Source: Acinetobacter parvus DSM 16617 = CIP 108168 (lineage in GTDB: Bacteria > Pseudomonadota > Gammaproteobacteria > Pseudomonadales > Moraxellaceae). Taken from it: a DNA stretch of 36,542 nucleotides. Below, in pieces: positions 17,365-25,887 of the stretch. The translations under genes were made by a program, and so were the position numbers. Under the pieces are notes generated by a model. The model made no database searches, was not told the origin of the DNA, and saw nothing but the letters and a program-made list of their open reading frames with translations. Numbering within the stretch: the stretch's first letter is position 1; each line of letters begins with the position of its first letter. The stretch lies in assembly GCF_000368025.1 (NCBI RefSeq), contig NZ_KB849211.1, positions 1 through 36,542 on the forward strand. The letters run 5' to 3'.

Positions 17365-17376
17365 AAGTGTTACAAT
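17365..17376 (+). promoter_or_regulatory. Extended -10 promoter candidate for argG
   Basis: TGTTACAAT has a TACAAT -10 at 17371-17376 with a TG one base upstream, typical of an extended -10. The best -35-like hexamer is too far away. It lies about 66 bp before the argG ATG. The 292-bp fadH-argG interval otherwise shows nothing clear. Confidence 0.4.
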
Positions 17377-17442
17377 AGTTCCGATTTTTTATTCTCAAGA
17401 CTACCTGTTCGGGGTCTTTACTCATAAAAGTTAGGACAAGCA

Positions 17443-18786
17443 ATGACTGATAATGCAACGATCTTGCAGCACGTACCTGTAGGCAAAAAAGTTGGGATTG
17501 CCTTTTCTGGTGGTCTCGATACTTCAGCAGCTTTATTGTGGATGAAGCAAAAAGGCGCAGAGCCTTATGCTTATACTGCAAACTTGGGTCAACCTGATGA
17601 AGATGACTATGATGCAATTCCAAAGAAAGCTGAACAATACGGCGCAGTCAAAGCTCGATTAATCGATTGTCGTTTACAACTTGCGCTTGAAGGTATTGCA
17701 GCAATTCAATGTGGCGCATTCCACATTAGTACTGGCGGTGTTCCTTATTTCAATACCACACCTTTGGGTCGTGCAGTGACAGGTACGATGCTTGTAACAG
17801 CGATGAAAGAAGATGACGTCAACATCTGGGGCGATGGTTCAACTTATAAAGGCAACGATATTGAACGTTTCTATCGTTACGGTTTATTAACCAATCCTGC
17901 GCTTAAAATCTACAAACCGTGGTTAGACCAAACCTTTATTGATGAGTTAGGCGGTCGTGCCGAAATGTCGCAGTTCCTGATCGACAATGGTTTTGACTAC
18001 AAAATGTCAAAGGAAAAAGCCTACTCGACTGACTCAAATATGTTGGGCGCAACGCATGAAGCAAAAGATTTAGAATACCTCAATGCTGGTATTAAAATCG
18101 TAGACCCAATTATGGGCGTTGCGTTCTGGAAAGACGACGTTGAAATCCAACCAGAAGAAGTAAGCATTACTTTTGAACAAGGTATGCCAGTTGCATTGAA
18201 TGGCCAACGTATTGAAGATCCAGTTGAATTCATTCTAGAAGCAAACCGTATTGGTGGTCGTCATGGTCTTGGTATGTCTGACCAAATTGAAAACCGTATC
18301 ATCGAAGCGAAATCTCGTGGTATCTATGAAGCACCAGGTATGGCTTTATTACATATCGCTTACGAGCGCTTAGTGACTGGTATTCATAACGAAGATACGA
18401 TTGAACAATACCGTATTAATGGTTTACGTTTAGGTCGTTTACTCTATCAAGGTCGCTGGTTCGATTCTCAGGCGCTTATGCTGCGTGAAACAGCACAACG
18501 CTGGGTGGCCAAAGCCATTACAGGTACTGTCACTCTAGAACTACGCCGTGGTAATGACTACACCATCATGAACACTGAATCTCCAAACCTCACCTATGAG
18601 GCTGAGCGTTTAACCATGGAGAAAGGTGATTCTATGTTTACGCCAATGGATCGTATTGGTCAGCTCACCATGCGTAACCTCGACATTACTGATACACGTG
18701 CAAAACTCGGTATCTATACTGAAACAGGTTTACTTGCTGTTGGTCAAGGCTCTGCAATTCCTCAATTGGAAAACAAATCAAAATAA
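17443..18786 (+). CDS. argG: Argininosuccinate synthase
   Basis: Joins citrulline and aspartate using ATP in the penultimate step of arginine synthesis. The 447-aa product is of the longer E. coli-type ArgG (also 447). The PPi-loop motif AFSGGLDTSAALLWM begins at residue 19. Other family blocks are YTANLGQPDEDDYD, GDGSTYKGNDIERFYRYG and GGRHGLGMSDQIENRI. AGGA lies about 7 nt before the ATG. It is transcribed alone, away from fadH, and ends in a good terminator. Confidence 0.97.
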   Translation: MTDNATILQHVPVGKKVGIAFSGGLDTSAALLWMKQKGAEPYAYTANLGQPDEDDYDAIPKKAEQYGAVKARLIDCRLQLALEGIAAIQCGAFHISTGGVPYFNTTPLGRAVTGTMLVTAMKEDDVNIWGDGSTYKGNDIERFYRYGLLTNPALKIYKPWLDQTFIDELGGRAEMSQFLIDNGFDYKMSKEKAYSTDSNMLGATHEAKDLEYLNAGIKIVDPIMGVAFWKDDVEIQPEEVSITFEQGMPVALNGQRIEDPVEFILEANRIGGRHGLGMSDQIENRIIEAKSRGIYEAPGMALLHIAYERLVTGIHNEDTIEQYRINGLRLGRLLYQGRWFDSQALMLRETAQRWVAKAITGTVTLELRRGNDYTIMNTESPNLTYEAERLTMEKGDSMFTPMDRIGQLTMRNLDITDTRAKLGIYTETGLLAVGQGSAIPQLENKSK

Positions 18787-18815
18787 GCGTTTGATAAATA
18801 AATTTATCTCACCTA

Positions 18816-18849
18816 AAAAGGCTGAATAAAATATTCAGCCTTTTTTATT
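18816..18849 (+). terminator. Rho-independent terminator of argG
   Basis: AAAAGGCTGAATA and its complement form a 13-bp stem with an AAA loop, followed by a T-rich tail. It begins 30 bp after the argG stop. Confidence 0.88.
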
Positions 18850-18980
18850 TCATCCAAAAACATACACACGATTAAATCATTGCATTTATAGAACAATATG
18901 TCGCAATAAAAGACTATTTATCACCATTATGAATCGATAATATAACAATCAAGCAAAATATAATAACTGGGAGATGAAAG

Positions 18981-19664
18981 ATGAATGCTTATCTACATCG
19001 TAGTGAAAACCGTGGTCATGTCAAAGCAGGCTGGTTAGATACCTACCACAGCTTTTCATTTGGTAGCTGGTACAACCCGAAATATATGGGTGTCAGTGCA
19101 CTCCGCGTGATCAATGATGATACGATTGCCGCCCATAACGGTTTCGGTACCCACCCCCATGACAATATGGAGATCCTGACCTGTGTGCTTGATGGCACCA
19201 TTTCCCATAAGGACAGCATGGGCAATGAGGGACAAATCAATGCAGGTGAATGGCAGTTGATGAGTGCGGGTACAGGTATCACCCATAGTGAAATGAACAA
19301 GCATGACAAGGCGGTGCATCTATTACAGATCTGGATTCAACCCAATGTACAGGATGCTGAACCGACTTATCAGCAAATTCAGCTGAATCCGAAAGATCAC
19401 CCAAACCAATGGCATTTGATCGCAGGTGATGAGTCTGCACCAATGCTGATCCGTCAAAATGCTGAGGTGAAAACGGCGGTGATTGAGAAAGATCAACACT
19501 TGGAGATTACTGCAAAGAAAAAAGTGAACTATGTTCATGTCATTTCTGGTGAAGTGATGATTGCTGATCACTTGGTTAAAGCGGGTGATGCATTAGTATT
19601 CGATGAAACTGCAACTATTACTGCATCGCAGGATAGCCAAATGATTTGGTTTGACTTACCTTAA
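18981..19664 (+). CDS. Pirin-family bicupin protein
   Basis: 227-aa member of the pirin/YhaK family, a cytoplasmic bicupin. Metal-binding residues of the N-terminal cupin are in place: His58 and His60 (GTHPHDNMEIL), His102 and Glu104 (GTGITHSEM). Some relatives have quercetin dioxygenase activity and others respond to redox; the substrate here is unknown. A good GGGAGATG ribosome site precedes the ATG. It stands alone between argG and its own strong terminator. Confidence 0.92.
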   Translation: MNAYLHRSENRGHVKAGWLDTYHSFSFGSWYNPKYMGVSALRVINDDTIAAHNGFGTHPHDNMEILTCVLDGTISHKDSMGNEGQINAGEWQLMSAGTGITHSEMNKHDKAVHLLQIWIQPNVQDAEPTYQQIQLNPKDHPNQWHLIAGDESAPMLIRQNAEVKTAVIEKDQHLEITAKKKVNYVHVISGEVMIADHLVKAGDALVFDETATITASQDSQMIWFDLP

Positions 19665-19675
19665 ACTCGGTTTAT

Positions 19676-19712
19676 CTTGTACCCCTTGCCCCTCAAGGGG
19701 TACAAGCTTTTT
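19676..19712 (+). terminator. Terminator of the pirin gene
   Basis: CTTGTACCCCTTG and its complement make a 13-bp stem with a 5-nt loop, followed by CTTTTT. It starts 12 bp after the pirin stop. Confidence 0.88.
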
Positions 19713-19857
19713 AATCATTGCTGCTACTATCACAACCACTAGAATCTGAACTGGAATCATCATTTGAATGACAATGATCTGAATATCCTGAATCGTCATT
19801 TCTGGATGATTCACATGGGGAAGGGCAGACTAAAACTTGAAGTGCGACATAAACCAC
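19711..19857 (-). CDS. Small Ser/Asp-rich ORF, 48 aa
   Basis: The product starts at GTG (MVYVALQVLV) and continues with a Cys-containing, strongly Ser/Asp-rich tail (SNDDSSSDSSGCDSSSND) holding four cysteines and two histidines. The composition resembles acidic Ser-rich tails of small hypothetical proteins. An in-frame TAG lies directly before the GTG, and no clear ribosome site is present. It may be a real small gene, or the 3' remnant of a gene broken during the nearby IS events. I do not recognise it. Confidence 0.35.
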   Translation of the reverse strand: MVYVALQVLVCPSPCESSRNDDSGYSDHCHSNDDSSSDSSGCDSSSND

Positions 19858-19908
19858 CTAATTAATTTAAAGGGTTTATAGAGTATATAAAATTGTCATA
19901 CCATCATC

Positions 19909-20309
19909 AAAAGTTCGATAGCAACCCTTATAGTAAAAATAATTTATTATCCATACAGGATTCGAAAAAAAATCGAAATAATTCATAGACTGAGTTGTAT
20001 TAGTTTTATAATGATTTGACTATATTGAACGAAATACACGGCTCTGTATCTTGGCAACATTACCTGATGCAAAGGCAGAATCAGTGCGCAAGGCTTAACT
20101 GAAGCTCTGAAATATTTACCTGCAGAACTGCGTAAAACGTTGACCTATGACCGTGGAGGTGAGATGGCAGAACATAAAACACTCGAAGAAGATTTAGGCA
20201 TAGATGTATATTTCTGTGACCCACATTCACCCTGGCAAAAAGGCACATGCGAAAATATGAATGGTTTAATTAGGCAATATTTACCTAAAGGGATTGATTT
20301 AAACCAGGC
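19909..20309 (+). pseudogene. IS30-family transposase remnant (copy 2), interrupted by a MITE
   Basis: The sequence is nearly the same as copy 1 (2266-2740) from AAAAGTTCGATAGCAAC onward, but on the opposite strand. It is broken by the 92-bp element at 19931-20022. It is then frameshifted by one missing T (copy 1 AAGGCTTTAACTG, here AAGGCTTAACTG), which puts a stop in phase. Homology ends at about 20309, after GIDLNQ, where an AraC-type tail takes over. Substitutions relative to copy 1 (RGRE to RGGE, HKIL to HKTL) show the two have diverged. Both ends of the IS are missing. Confidence 0.85.
19931..20022. mobile_element. 92-bp MITE with TA target duplication
   Basis: Comparison with the uninterrupted copy 1 defines the insertion exactly. 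The element begins TAGTAAAAAT and ends ATTTGACTA, and it is flanked by TA on both sides (19929-19930 and 20023-20024). Removing it plus one TA restores the copy 1 sequence across the junction. The ends are imperfect inverted repeats (TAGTAAAA against TAGTCAAA). A TA duplication is typical of IS630/Tc1-mariner-type transposition. It has no coding capacity. Confidence 0.75.
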
Positions 20310-20376
20310 GTTTAAACGCACCTTTGAACTGTCTCCCAAAAAATACCGACAACAGTTTGTTGAGGAAGAAAATTAA
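20140..20376 (+). pseudogene. Chimeric ORF: IS30 transposase fragment fused to an AraC-type C-terminus, 78 aa
   Basis: Residues 1-56 are IS30 catalytic-core sequence (TYDRGGEM, then PWQKGTCENMNGLIRQY). From about residue 56 the frame reads straight into AFKRTFELSPKKYRQQF, the typical end of the second helix-turn-helix of AraC/GlxA-family regulators, then a short acidic tail and TAA. The AraC part (about 20307-20376) and the terminator after it look like native host DNA, so IS30 sequence has replaced the front of an araC-type gene. No complete DNA-binding or transposase domain remains, so a function is unlikely. Confidence 0.7.
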
Positions 20377-20382
20377 GCCAAT

Positions 20383-20408
20383 AAAAAAGACACCGAAGTG
20401 TCTTTTTT
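20383..20408. terminator. Bidirectional terminator between the chimeric ORF and lpxA
   Basis: AAAAAAGACAC, a CGAA tetraloop and the complementary arm form a perfect 11-bp stem, with T-runs on both strands. It lies between two convergent reading frames and can serve the lpxA operon (minus strand) and the old araC-type gene (plus strand). Confidence 0.88.
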
Positions 20409-20426
20409 TTTATATTGAAATTAAAC

Positions 20427-21215
20427 CTAACGCACAATCCCACGTGTTGATTTCTCTAAAGAATCAATCAACAGTTGGGCTTCTGGCACATTATCTAAAA
20501 CTTCATTACGAATCTGTGCAATGGCCTGTTCACTGGTCAAACCTGATTTATAAATCAATTTATAGGCTGTTCTTAAACCCTGAATCGTATCCCGTGACCA
20601 GCCCTTACGTCGCATTCCTTCAATGTTCAGACCATGTGCATGTGCTGGATTACCAGAAGCCAGTACATAAGCTGGCACATCTTTAAGAATGAGTGCAGCG
20701 CCACCAATCATGCTATATGAATCAATACGGCAGAATTGATGAACGCCTGCATTCCCACCAACAATCACATGGTTACCGACATTCACATGCCCTGCAATAC
20801 CAACATTATTGGCAAAAATGTTATGGTCCCCAATCATACAATCATGGGCGATGTGGGTATTCACCATCAACAGGTTATGACTACCAATTTTGGTCAAGCT
20901 CTGATCCTGTACCGTACCCCGATGCAAGGTACAATGTTCACGAATGGAGTTGTGATCGCCAATTTCCAGCCAAGTTTCCTCACCCTTATATTTTAAATCC
21001 TGACAAATTTCTCCAATGCTAGAAAACTGGAAAATATCGTTGTTTTTACCAATTCGTGTAAAACCACCAATGACCACATGCGAATGTAACTTTGTACCAG
21101 TATCAATACTGACATTTGGCCCAACCACACAATATGGGCCAATCTGTACGTCAGAGGCAATTTTTGCAGACGGGTCAATTATTGCTGTAGGATGTATTAA
21201 ATTTTGACTAGTCAT
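20427..21215 (-). CDS. lpxA: UDP-N-acetylglucosamine O-acyltransferase
   Basis: First step of lipid A synthesis: transfers a 3-hydroxyacyl chain from ACP to UDP-GlcNAc. The 262-aa length equals E. coli LpxA. Hexapeptide repeats of the left-handed beta-helix run through the first ~180 residues. The catalytic His124 lies in NTHIAHDCMIGDHN, and QFCRIDSYSMIGG is conserved. The C-terminal helical domain follows. Its ATG overlaps the fabZ stop by 4 bp. It is the last gene of the envelope operon here; lpxB is not adjacent. Confidence 0.97.
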   Translation of the reverse strand: MTSQNLIHPTAIIDPSAKIASDVQIGPYCVVGPNVSIDTGTKLHSHVVIGGFTRIGKNNDIFQFSSIGEICQDLKYKGEETWLEIGDHNSIREHCTLHRGTVQDQSLTKIGSHNLLMVNTHIAHDCMIGDHNIFANNVGIAGHVNVGNHVIVGGNAGVHQFCRIDSYSMIGGAALILKDVPAYVLASGNPAHAHGLNIEGMRRKGWSRDTIQGLRTAYKLIYKSGLTSEQAIAQIRNEVLDNVPEAQLLIDSLEKSTRGIVR

Positions 21216-21697
21216 GTCTGCTCAATTTTTTGGTGGGAAATCATGATCTCGGCTGTTGCAGCAACAATACCGTCAACACTGGCAGTACAATTGTACTTGT
21301 AAATACCACGTTTTTGCATCACAAGTTCAGATTTTAAGATAAGCTGGTCACCTGCAACAACCTGTTTCTTAAATCTTATTTTTTCCGCACCAGCAAAAAG
21401 AAACAAGGAACCCTCACTCGGCTTCTGATTTGTCAAAACAAAACCCAATATACCTGAAACCTGGGCAAGTGCTTCAATGATGAGTACACCTGGCATAATT
21501 GGGTAGGTTGGGAAATGTCCCTGCAAGAACTCTTCATTGATAGATACGTTTTTATAACCGACAATACTGTTCTCAGTGACTCCCGTAACTCGATCGACTA
21601 ACAGGAAAGGATAACGATGCGGTAAATATTCACGAATGGTAAGAATATCCATCGGTAATTCAGGCATTGTGAATGCTGGAAATGTTGACTCGGTCAT
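21212..21697 (-). CDS. fabZ: 3-hydroxyacyl-ACP dehydratase
   Basis: Hotdog-fold dehydratase of type II fatty-acid synthesis that removes water from 3-hydroxyacyl-ACP. The 161-aa product carries the signature LPHRYPFLLVDRV, catalytic His61 in GHFPTYPIMPG and Glu75 in LIIEALAQ. It sits between lpxD and lpxA, both of which draw on the same 3-hydroxyacyl-ACP pool, so the operon balances phospholipid and lipid A synthesis. It is 6 bp from lpxD and overlaps lpxA by 4 bp. Confidence 0.97.
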   Translation of the reverse strand: MTESTFPAFTMPELPMDILTIREYLPHRYPFLLVDRVTGVTENSIVGYKNVSINEEFLQGHFPTYPIMPGVLIIEALAQVSGILGFVLTNQKPSEGSLFLFAGAEKIRFKKQVVAGDQLILKSELVMQKRGIYKYNCTASVDGIVAATAEIMISHQKIEQT

Positions 21698-21703
21698 AAT
21701 AAA

Positions 21704-22774
21704 TTATTTACGTAACTTAAGGGTTGATTCAAGGGACTCTAATTGAGCTTGCATATGATCAAGCCTTTTGGTGATCTGGGTCAATGGCACATCTGCTAAT
21801 TGTCTAAGGCGTACCACAGTTCTTTTCCAATGACTATTTTCAAACAGTCCAATTCCCGAAGAAAAGACTCCCGCCTCAGAAATACTTTTTGTGACCATTG
21901 ACATTCCAGTAAGCGTCACATTATCCGCAATATTTAAATGCCCTGCAACTGCACTGCCACCACCGATAATACAGTTTTTGCCAATTCGGACACTTCCAGC
22001 AATTGCCGTGTTTGCAGCGATGGCTGTATGTTGACCAATTTGAACGTTATGCGCGATTTGCACAAGGTTATCAATAATGACACCATCTTCCAGAATAGTA
22101 TCATCCAAGGCACCACGGTCAATGCTGCAATTTGAACCAACACGCACATCATTACCAATCTGAACCGAACCCAGTTGTGCAATGCGATGCCATTTCCCCT
22201 GATAAGGTGCAAAGCCAAACCCTTCTGAACCTATCACTGTATTGGCATGGATACGAATACGGTTCTTAAGCTTGGCAGCCCCTGTAATGGTGACATGTGC
22301 ATCAATAAAACAGTCCTTGCCAATTTCAACCTGATCATCAATAAAGGTATGGGCCTGAATAATGGTATTGCTGCCCACCACACAGTTTTCACCAATCACC
22401 ACATAATGACCAATATAGGCATCATCAGCAATGATGGCTGAGGGATGGATTTTAGCAGTACTTGAAATTCCCCTTTGGATAATTTTATTTTCAAATATAT
22501 GGGTCAAAGTCGCAAACGCGAGATAAGGATTATCAACGACAATAAAGTTATTTTTTGAGGAAAGCTGTTGCTTGAGCGCTGCGGTGACAATGTAAGCACC
22601 TGCCTGGCTTGCTTCTGCTTGCGATAGGTACTTATCCCCATTCACAAAACAGATATGCTGATTTTGTGCCTGTTCTAAACTCGCTAAATTAAAAACCTGA
22701 AAATCTTTTTCACCGAAATACTCACCTTTGACAAGGTGAGCAATTTCTTCTAAACGATAACTACGTCTATTCAT
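21704..22774 (-). CDS. lpxD: UDP-3-O-acylglucosamine N-acyltransferase
   Basis: Third step of lipid A synthesis: adds the N-linked 3-hydroxyacyl chain. The 356-aa protein has the N-terminal uridine-binding domain (YRLEEIAHLVKGEY) and many hexapeptide repeats from about residue 105 to 310. The catalytic histidine lies in the LVQIAHNVQIG motif. A C-terminal helix that may form the trimer bundle follows. It lies 3 bp after skp, in the conserved bamA-skp-lpxD-fabZ-lpxA order. Confidence 0.97.
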   Translation of the reverse strand: MNRRSYRLEEIAHLVKGEYFGEKDFQVFNLASLEQAQNQHICFVNGDKYLSQAEASQAGAYIVTAALKQQLSSKNNFIVVDNPYLAFATLTHIFENKIIQRGISSTAKIHPSAIIADDAYIGHYVVIGENCVVGSNTIIQAHTFIDDQVEIGKDCFIDAHVTITGAAKLKNRIRIHANTVIGSEGFGFAPYQGKWHRIAQLGSVQIGNDVRVGSNCSIDRGALDDTILEDGVIIDNLVQIAHNVQIGQHTAIAANTAIAGSVRIGKNCIIGGGSAVAGHLNIADNVTLTGMSMVTKSISEAGVFSSGIGLFENSHWKRTVVRLRQLADVPLTQITKRLDHMQAQLESLESTLKLRK

Positions 22775-22777
22775 TGA

Positions 22778-23266
22778 TTATTTCATTGCATTAACCTTTT
22801 GAATCATTTTATCAGTTAAATCATACTGAGCGTCAGAGGCAATCGTAGAATTTTTATTTAAAATAAAATCCAAGTTATTTTCTTTTCTTAATTGTTCAGC
22901 GACCTGTTTCACACGACTCTCAAAATTTGTATTCATCGTTTGCAAAGTCGTCTGTACTTTGGTCTGTAGACCTTGTTGAGTCGTATTAAACTCATTGACC
23001 TTGGCCTGATACTGGCCACTTAATTTCTGTAAATCGGCCTGATTAGCGGACTGGGCTTTTTTCTGTAAGCTTTCAATCTCTTTACCTAACTGTTCCAGTT
23101 TAGCTGAAGTCGGTTTAACTGATTGACCCAGGCTGTCATTTTGCTGTTTTAAATAGGTACTGCTTTCAACGACCTTAGCCAGGTCCACAACACCTATACC
23201 GCCCGCATTTGCAACTGCTGAAACCGTTAATCCTAAACCTAACATCAGCATTGTTAATGTTTTCAT
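22778..23266 (-). CDS. skp: Periplasmic chaperone Skp/OmpH
   Basis: Holdase that carries unfolded outer-membrane proteins through the periplasm. The 162-aa product starts at the ATG with an AAGGATG ribosome site 5 nt upstream; a longer open frame (to 23371) overlaps the end of bamA and is not the start. A signal peptide (MKTLTMLMLGLGLTVSAVANA) is followed by GIGVVDLAKVVESS and a long charged coiled coil, then the closing strand region. It lies directly after bamA and before lpxD, the usual order. Confidence 0.93.
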   Translation of the reverse strand: MKTLTMLMLGLGLTVSAVANAGGIGVVDLAKVVESSTYLKQQNDSLGQSVKPTSAKLEQLGKEIESLQKKAQSANQADLQKLSGQYQAKVNEFNTTQQGLQTKVQTTLQTMNTNFESRVKQVAEQLRKENNLDFILNKNSTIASDAQYDLTDKMIQKVNAMK

Positions 23267-23312
23267 TATTGCATCCTTTATTTCTGTTGCAGTATTAAAA
23301 CTAAGGTCGCAC

Positions 23313-25853
23313 TTAGAATGTACGACCGATTTCAAATTGGATTGATTTGGTATCATCGCCTTTCTTGTCATTCAGTGGGAATGCATAGCTCAATGATAAT
23401 GGACCAATCATAGTAATCCATGTGAAGCCAACACCCACACTATAGCGCATATTGCCAAAATCTAACTTATTGTTATCTTTGCAATATTGTTTGATATCAA
23501 TCTCTTTTCCATCAATTGTGACATTTCCTCTTGGCACATCACATTGAGTATCAAACACTTGTGCACCTTCAGCAAATAATACTGGACGCACTTGTCTTGT
23601 CCAGTCGCCTTTAAACGGCAAAGGTAGTGCAAGTTCAGTACCAAACTGCACTAAAGCGTTACCACCTACTTCCTCTGGATCAAGGTCATTTTGCCCTCGC
23701 TCTTGGAAGATCACACTTGGGTATCTTGGGCCTAACGAACTATTGTCATAACCACGGACTGAACCATAGCCACCCGCATAGAAGTTCTTATAGAAGGGTA
23801 GATCATTACCATAGCCTAACTTACCGTAACCACGAAGGACAAAACCACCCCAAAGTGATTTAAATGCTTGCGCATCGTAAGTTAATTTTTGATAATCGAC
23901 ATCACTGCCAGGTAAACCAATTTCAAGACCAACGCGATGTGACATCCCCGAGGTTGGGAAAATCGGACGGTTTAATGTGTTATATGACCAACCTAAGTTT
24001 AAGTTATAGGTTAAGAACGTACCTTCAAACTGATCGCCATAAGTATGGATTTGATCTTCAGGACATGGTTTATAGCCAGTCACGATCTGTTTCTCAGGAT
24101 TATTCGGATCTGGCCCCATAATAGGCTCTAAATCCACCTTACAATAACTCGAACTTCCAGTCGTTTTACCACCATTCGCTAATAAATAATCACGGATATA
24201 AGTCGAAACGCTCGGTCCTGTTCTGACTTTAGTCTTATCGATACCCACCGAAGCACTTAAACTTTGATTTTCATCAATCGGATAACCGAAACTTAAACTT
24301 CCACCAACACTGTCAGTGACATAGTTATTGACGTTATAGTCCTTGTTTAACTTGGTTTTACGATAATAAACGTTGTAGCCGCGGCTCACACCATCAATGG
24401 TAAAGTACGGGTCAGTCACACTGAGATTATAGTAATCCTGTGTTTCTGAACGGGACAAGTCAATCGCAACACGATTGCCTGTTCCCATAAAGTTGGTTTG
24501 ACTGAGTCCAGCCTGGAATGTCACACCACCATTTTGAGAATAACCAACCGCAAGTGTGGTTGTGCCAGAGTGCTGCTCCTCAACATTGACATTCAGGTCA
24601 ACCTGGTCAGTTGAGTTTGGTACACGAACAGGCTTGACATCAACCGTTTTAAAGAAGCCTGTACGTTCCAGACGCACCTTGGACAAGTCAATTTTTTCAT
24701 TGCTTGCCAACGCGCCTTCCATTTGACGCATTTCACGACGTAATACTTCATCAGCTGTTTTGCTATTGCCTGTAAAGTTAATACGACGAACTGTAACTTG
24801 CTGACCTGGGTTGATATAGTAATTGAGGTTGACAATACCTGTCTGATTGTTAATCTCAGGTACGATGTTTACCTCAGCATAGTAATAGCCTGCATTCCCA
24901 TATTTACGGAGCAATAGTTGCTTAACCGCGTTTACTTTTTCTTGTGAATAGGTCTCACCATCTTTATACAGCTTAAGCATCTGCAATTCTTCTGGCTTAT
25001 ATAATGCATCGCCGAGGAACTTGGTTTCGCCGAACTTGAACTGGCTACCCTCATCAACTGAAACCTCAATAAAAATATGCTTTTTATCTTCACTGATATT
25101 CAGTTGAGAGTTAATAATATTAAAGTTGATATAACCCTTGTTTAGGTAAAGGGCACGCAAGGCTTCAAGGCTTGCCGCCATTTTCTCACGTGCATAGCGG
25201 TCATTACGGGTTACCACAGAGGCCCAGCCACTTTCCTTAACGGCAAATACCTGCTTGATATCACTGTCACTAAAAACAGTATTACCAATAATATTAATGT
25301 CAAAAACTTTTGCAGCCGTACCTTCATTAAAGTTTAGCTTCAACTCAACGCGGTTGTTTGGACGAGCAACCGTTTCCACAGTCACATCGGCATCATAACG
25401 ACCCTGCTGGGTATATTGCTGTTCCAGCTCGGTTTCAATGGTTTGCAGGGCTGATTTCTTAAAAACCTCACCCTCAGCAATGCCCATCTTCTTTAAGCCC
25501 TGTTCTAAAGCTTCTTTTGGAATGAGTTTATTACCCTTGAATTCAAGCTTGGAAATGACTGGACGTTCAACAACCTTAAAAACCAGAACATCTTTTTCTT
25601 TATAAGCCTTGATATCATCAAACAAGCCTGAAGCATATAGGGTACGGATTGCCTCGGCGATCACTGGATCACTTACTCTATCGCCACTATTTATTGGTAA
25701 CATCGAATAAATACTTGCAGGTGTTAAACGCACTAGGCCATCAATTCGTATATCTCGTGCAAGAAACTCATCTGCTGCGTATGCTTGTTGTACCACTGCC
25801 ATCGCACTAACCAGTGCCAAAGGCATTAATAAATGTGTGTGACGCATGCCCAT
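23313..25853 (-). CDS. bamA: Outer membrane protein assembly factor BamA
   Basis: Essential core of the BAM complex that inserts beta-barrel proteins into the outer membrane. The 846-aa precursor has a signal peptide ending ...QQAYA before ADEF. Five POTRA domains span about residues 27-430, followed by the 16-strand Omp85 barrel. The lid-loop motif VRGY is present (GGYGSVRGYDNSSLG), and the protein ends in Phe, the C-terminal signature of barrel proteins. A loop with two cysteine pairs lies between them. GGAAAA lies before the ATG. rseP lies upstream and skp downstream. Confidence 0.97.
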   Translation of the reverse strand: MGMRHTHLLMPLALVSAMAVVQQAYAADEFLARDIRIDGLVRLTPASIYSMLPINSGDRVSDPVIAEAIRTLYASGLFDDIKAYKEKDVLVFKVVERPVISKLEFKGNKLIPKEALEQGLKKMGIAEGEVFKKSALQTIETELEQQYTQQGRYDADVTVETVARPNNRVELKLNFNEGTAAKVFDINIIGNTVFSDSDIKQVFAVKESGWASVVTRNDRYAREKMAASLEALRALYLNKGYINFNIINSQLNISEDKKHIFIEVSVDEGSQFKFGETKFLGDALYKPEELQMLKLYKDGETYSQEKVNAVKQLLLRKYGNAGYYYAEVNIVPEINNQTGIVNLNYYINPGQQVTVRRINFTGNSKTADEVLRREMRQMEGALASNEKIDLSKVRLERTGFFKTVDVKPVRVPNSTDQVDLNVNVEEQHSGTTTLAVGYSQNGGVTFQAGLSQTNFMGTGNRVAIDLSRSETQDYYNLSVTDPYFTIDGVSRGYNVYYRKTKLNKDYNVNNYVTDSVGGSLSFGYPIDENQSLSASVGIDKTKVRTGPSVSTYIRDYLLANGGKTTGSSSYCKVDLEPIMGPDPNNPEKQIVTGYKPCPEDQIHTYGDQFEGTFLTYNLNLGWSYNTLNRPIFPTSGMSHRVGLEIGLPGSDVDYQKLTYDAQAFKSLWGGFVLRGYGKLGYGNDLPFYKNFYAGGYGSVRGYDNSSLGPRYPSVIFQERGQNDLDPEEVGGNALVQFGTELALPLPFKGDWTRQVRPVLFAEGAQVFDTQCDVPRGNVTIDGKEIDIKQYCKDNNKLDFGNMRYSVGVGFTWITMIGPLSLSYAFPLNDKKGDDTKSIQFEIGRTF

Positions 25854-25887
25854 ATATTTTCCAGTAAGTTAAATTCCAATTGCGTTT

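Noticed and set aside
20324..20686. 120-aa plus-strand ORF after the chimeric IS30/AraC frame
   Set aside because: It runs antisense through the lpxA 3' end and across a terminator; no family features.
23267..23371. N-terminal extension of skp into bamA
   Set aside because: It would bury the signal peptide; the ATG at 23266 has a strong AAGGATG site.
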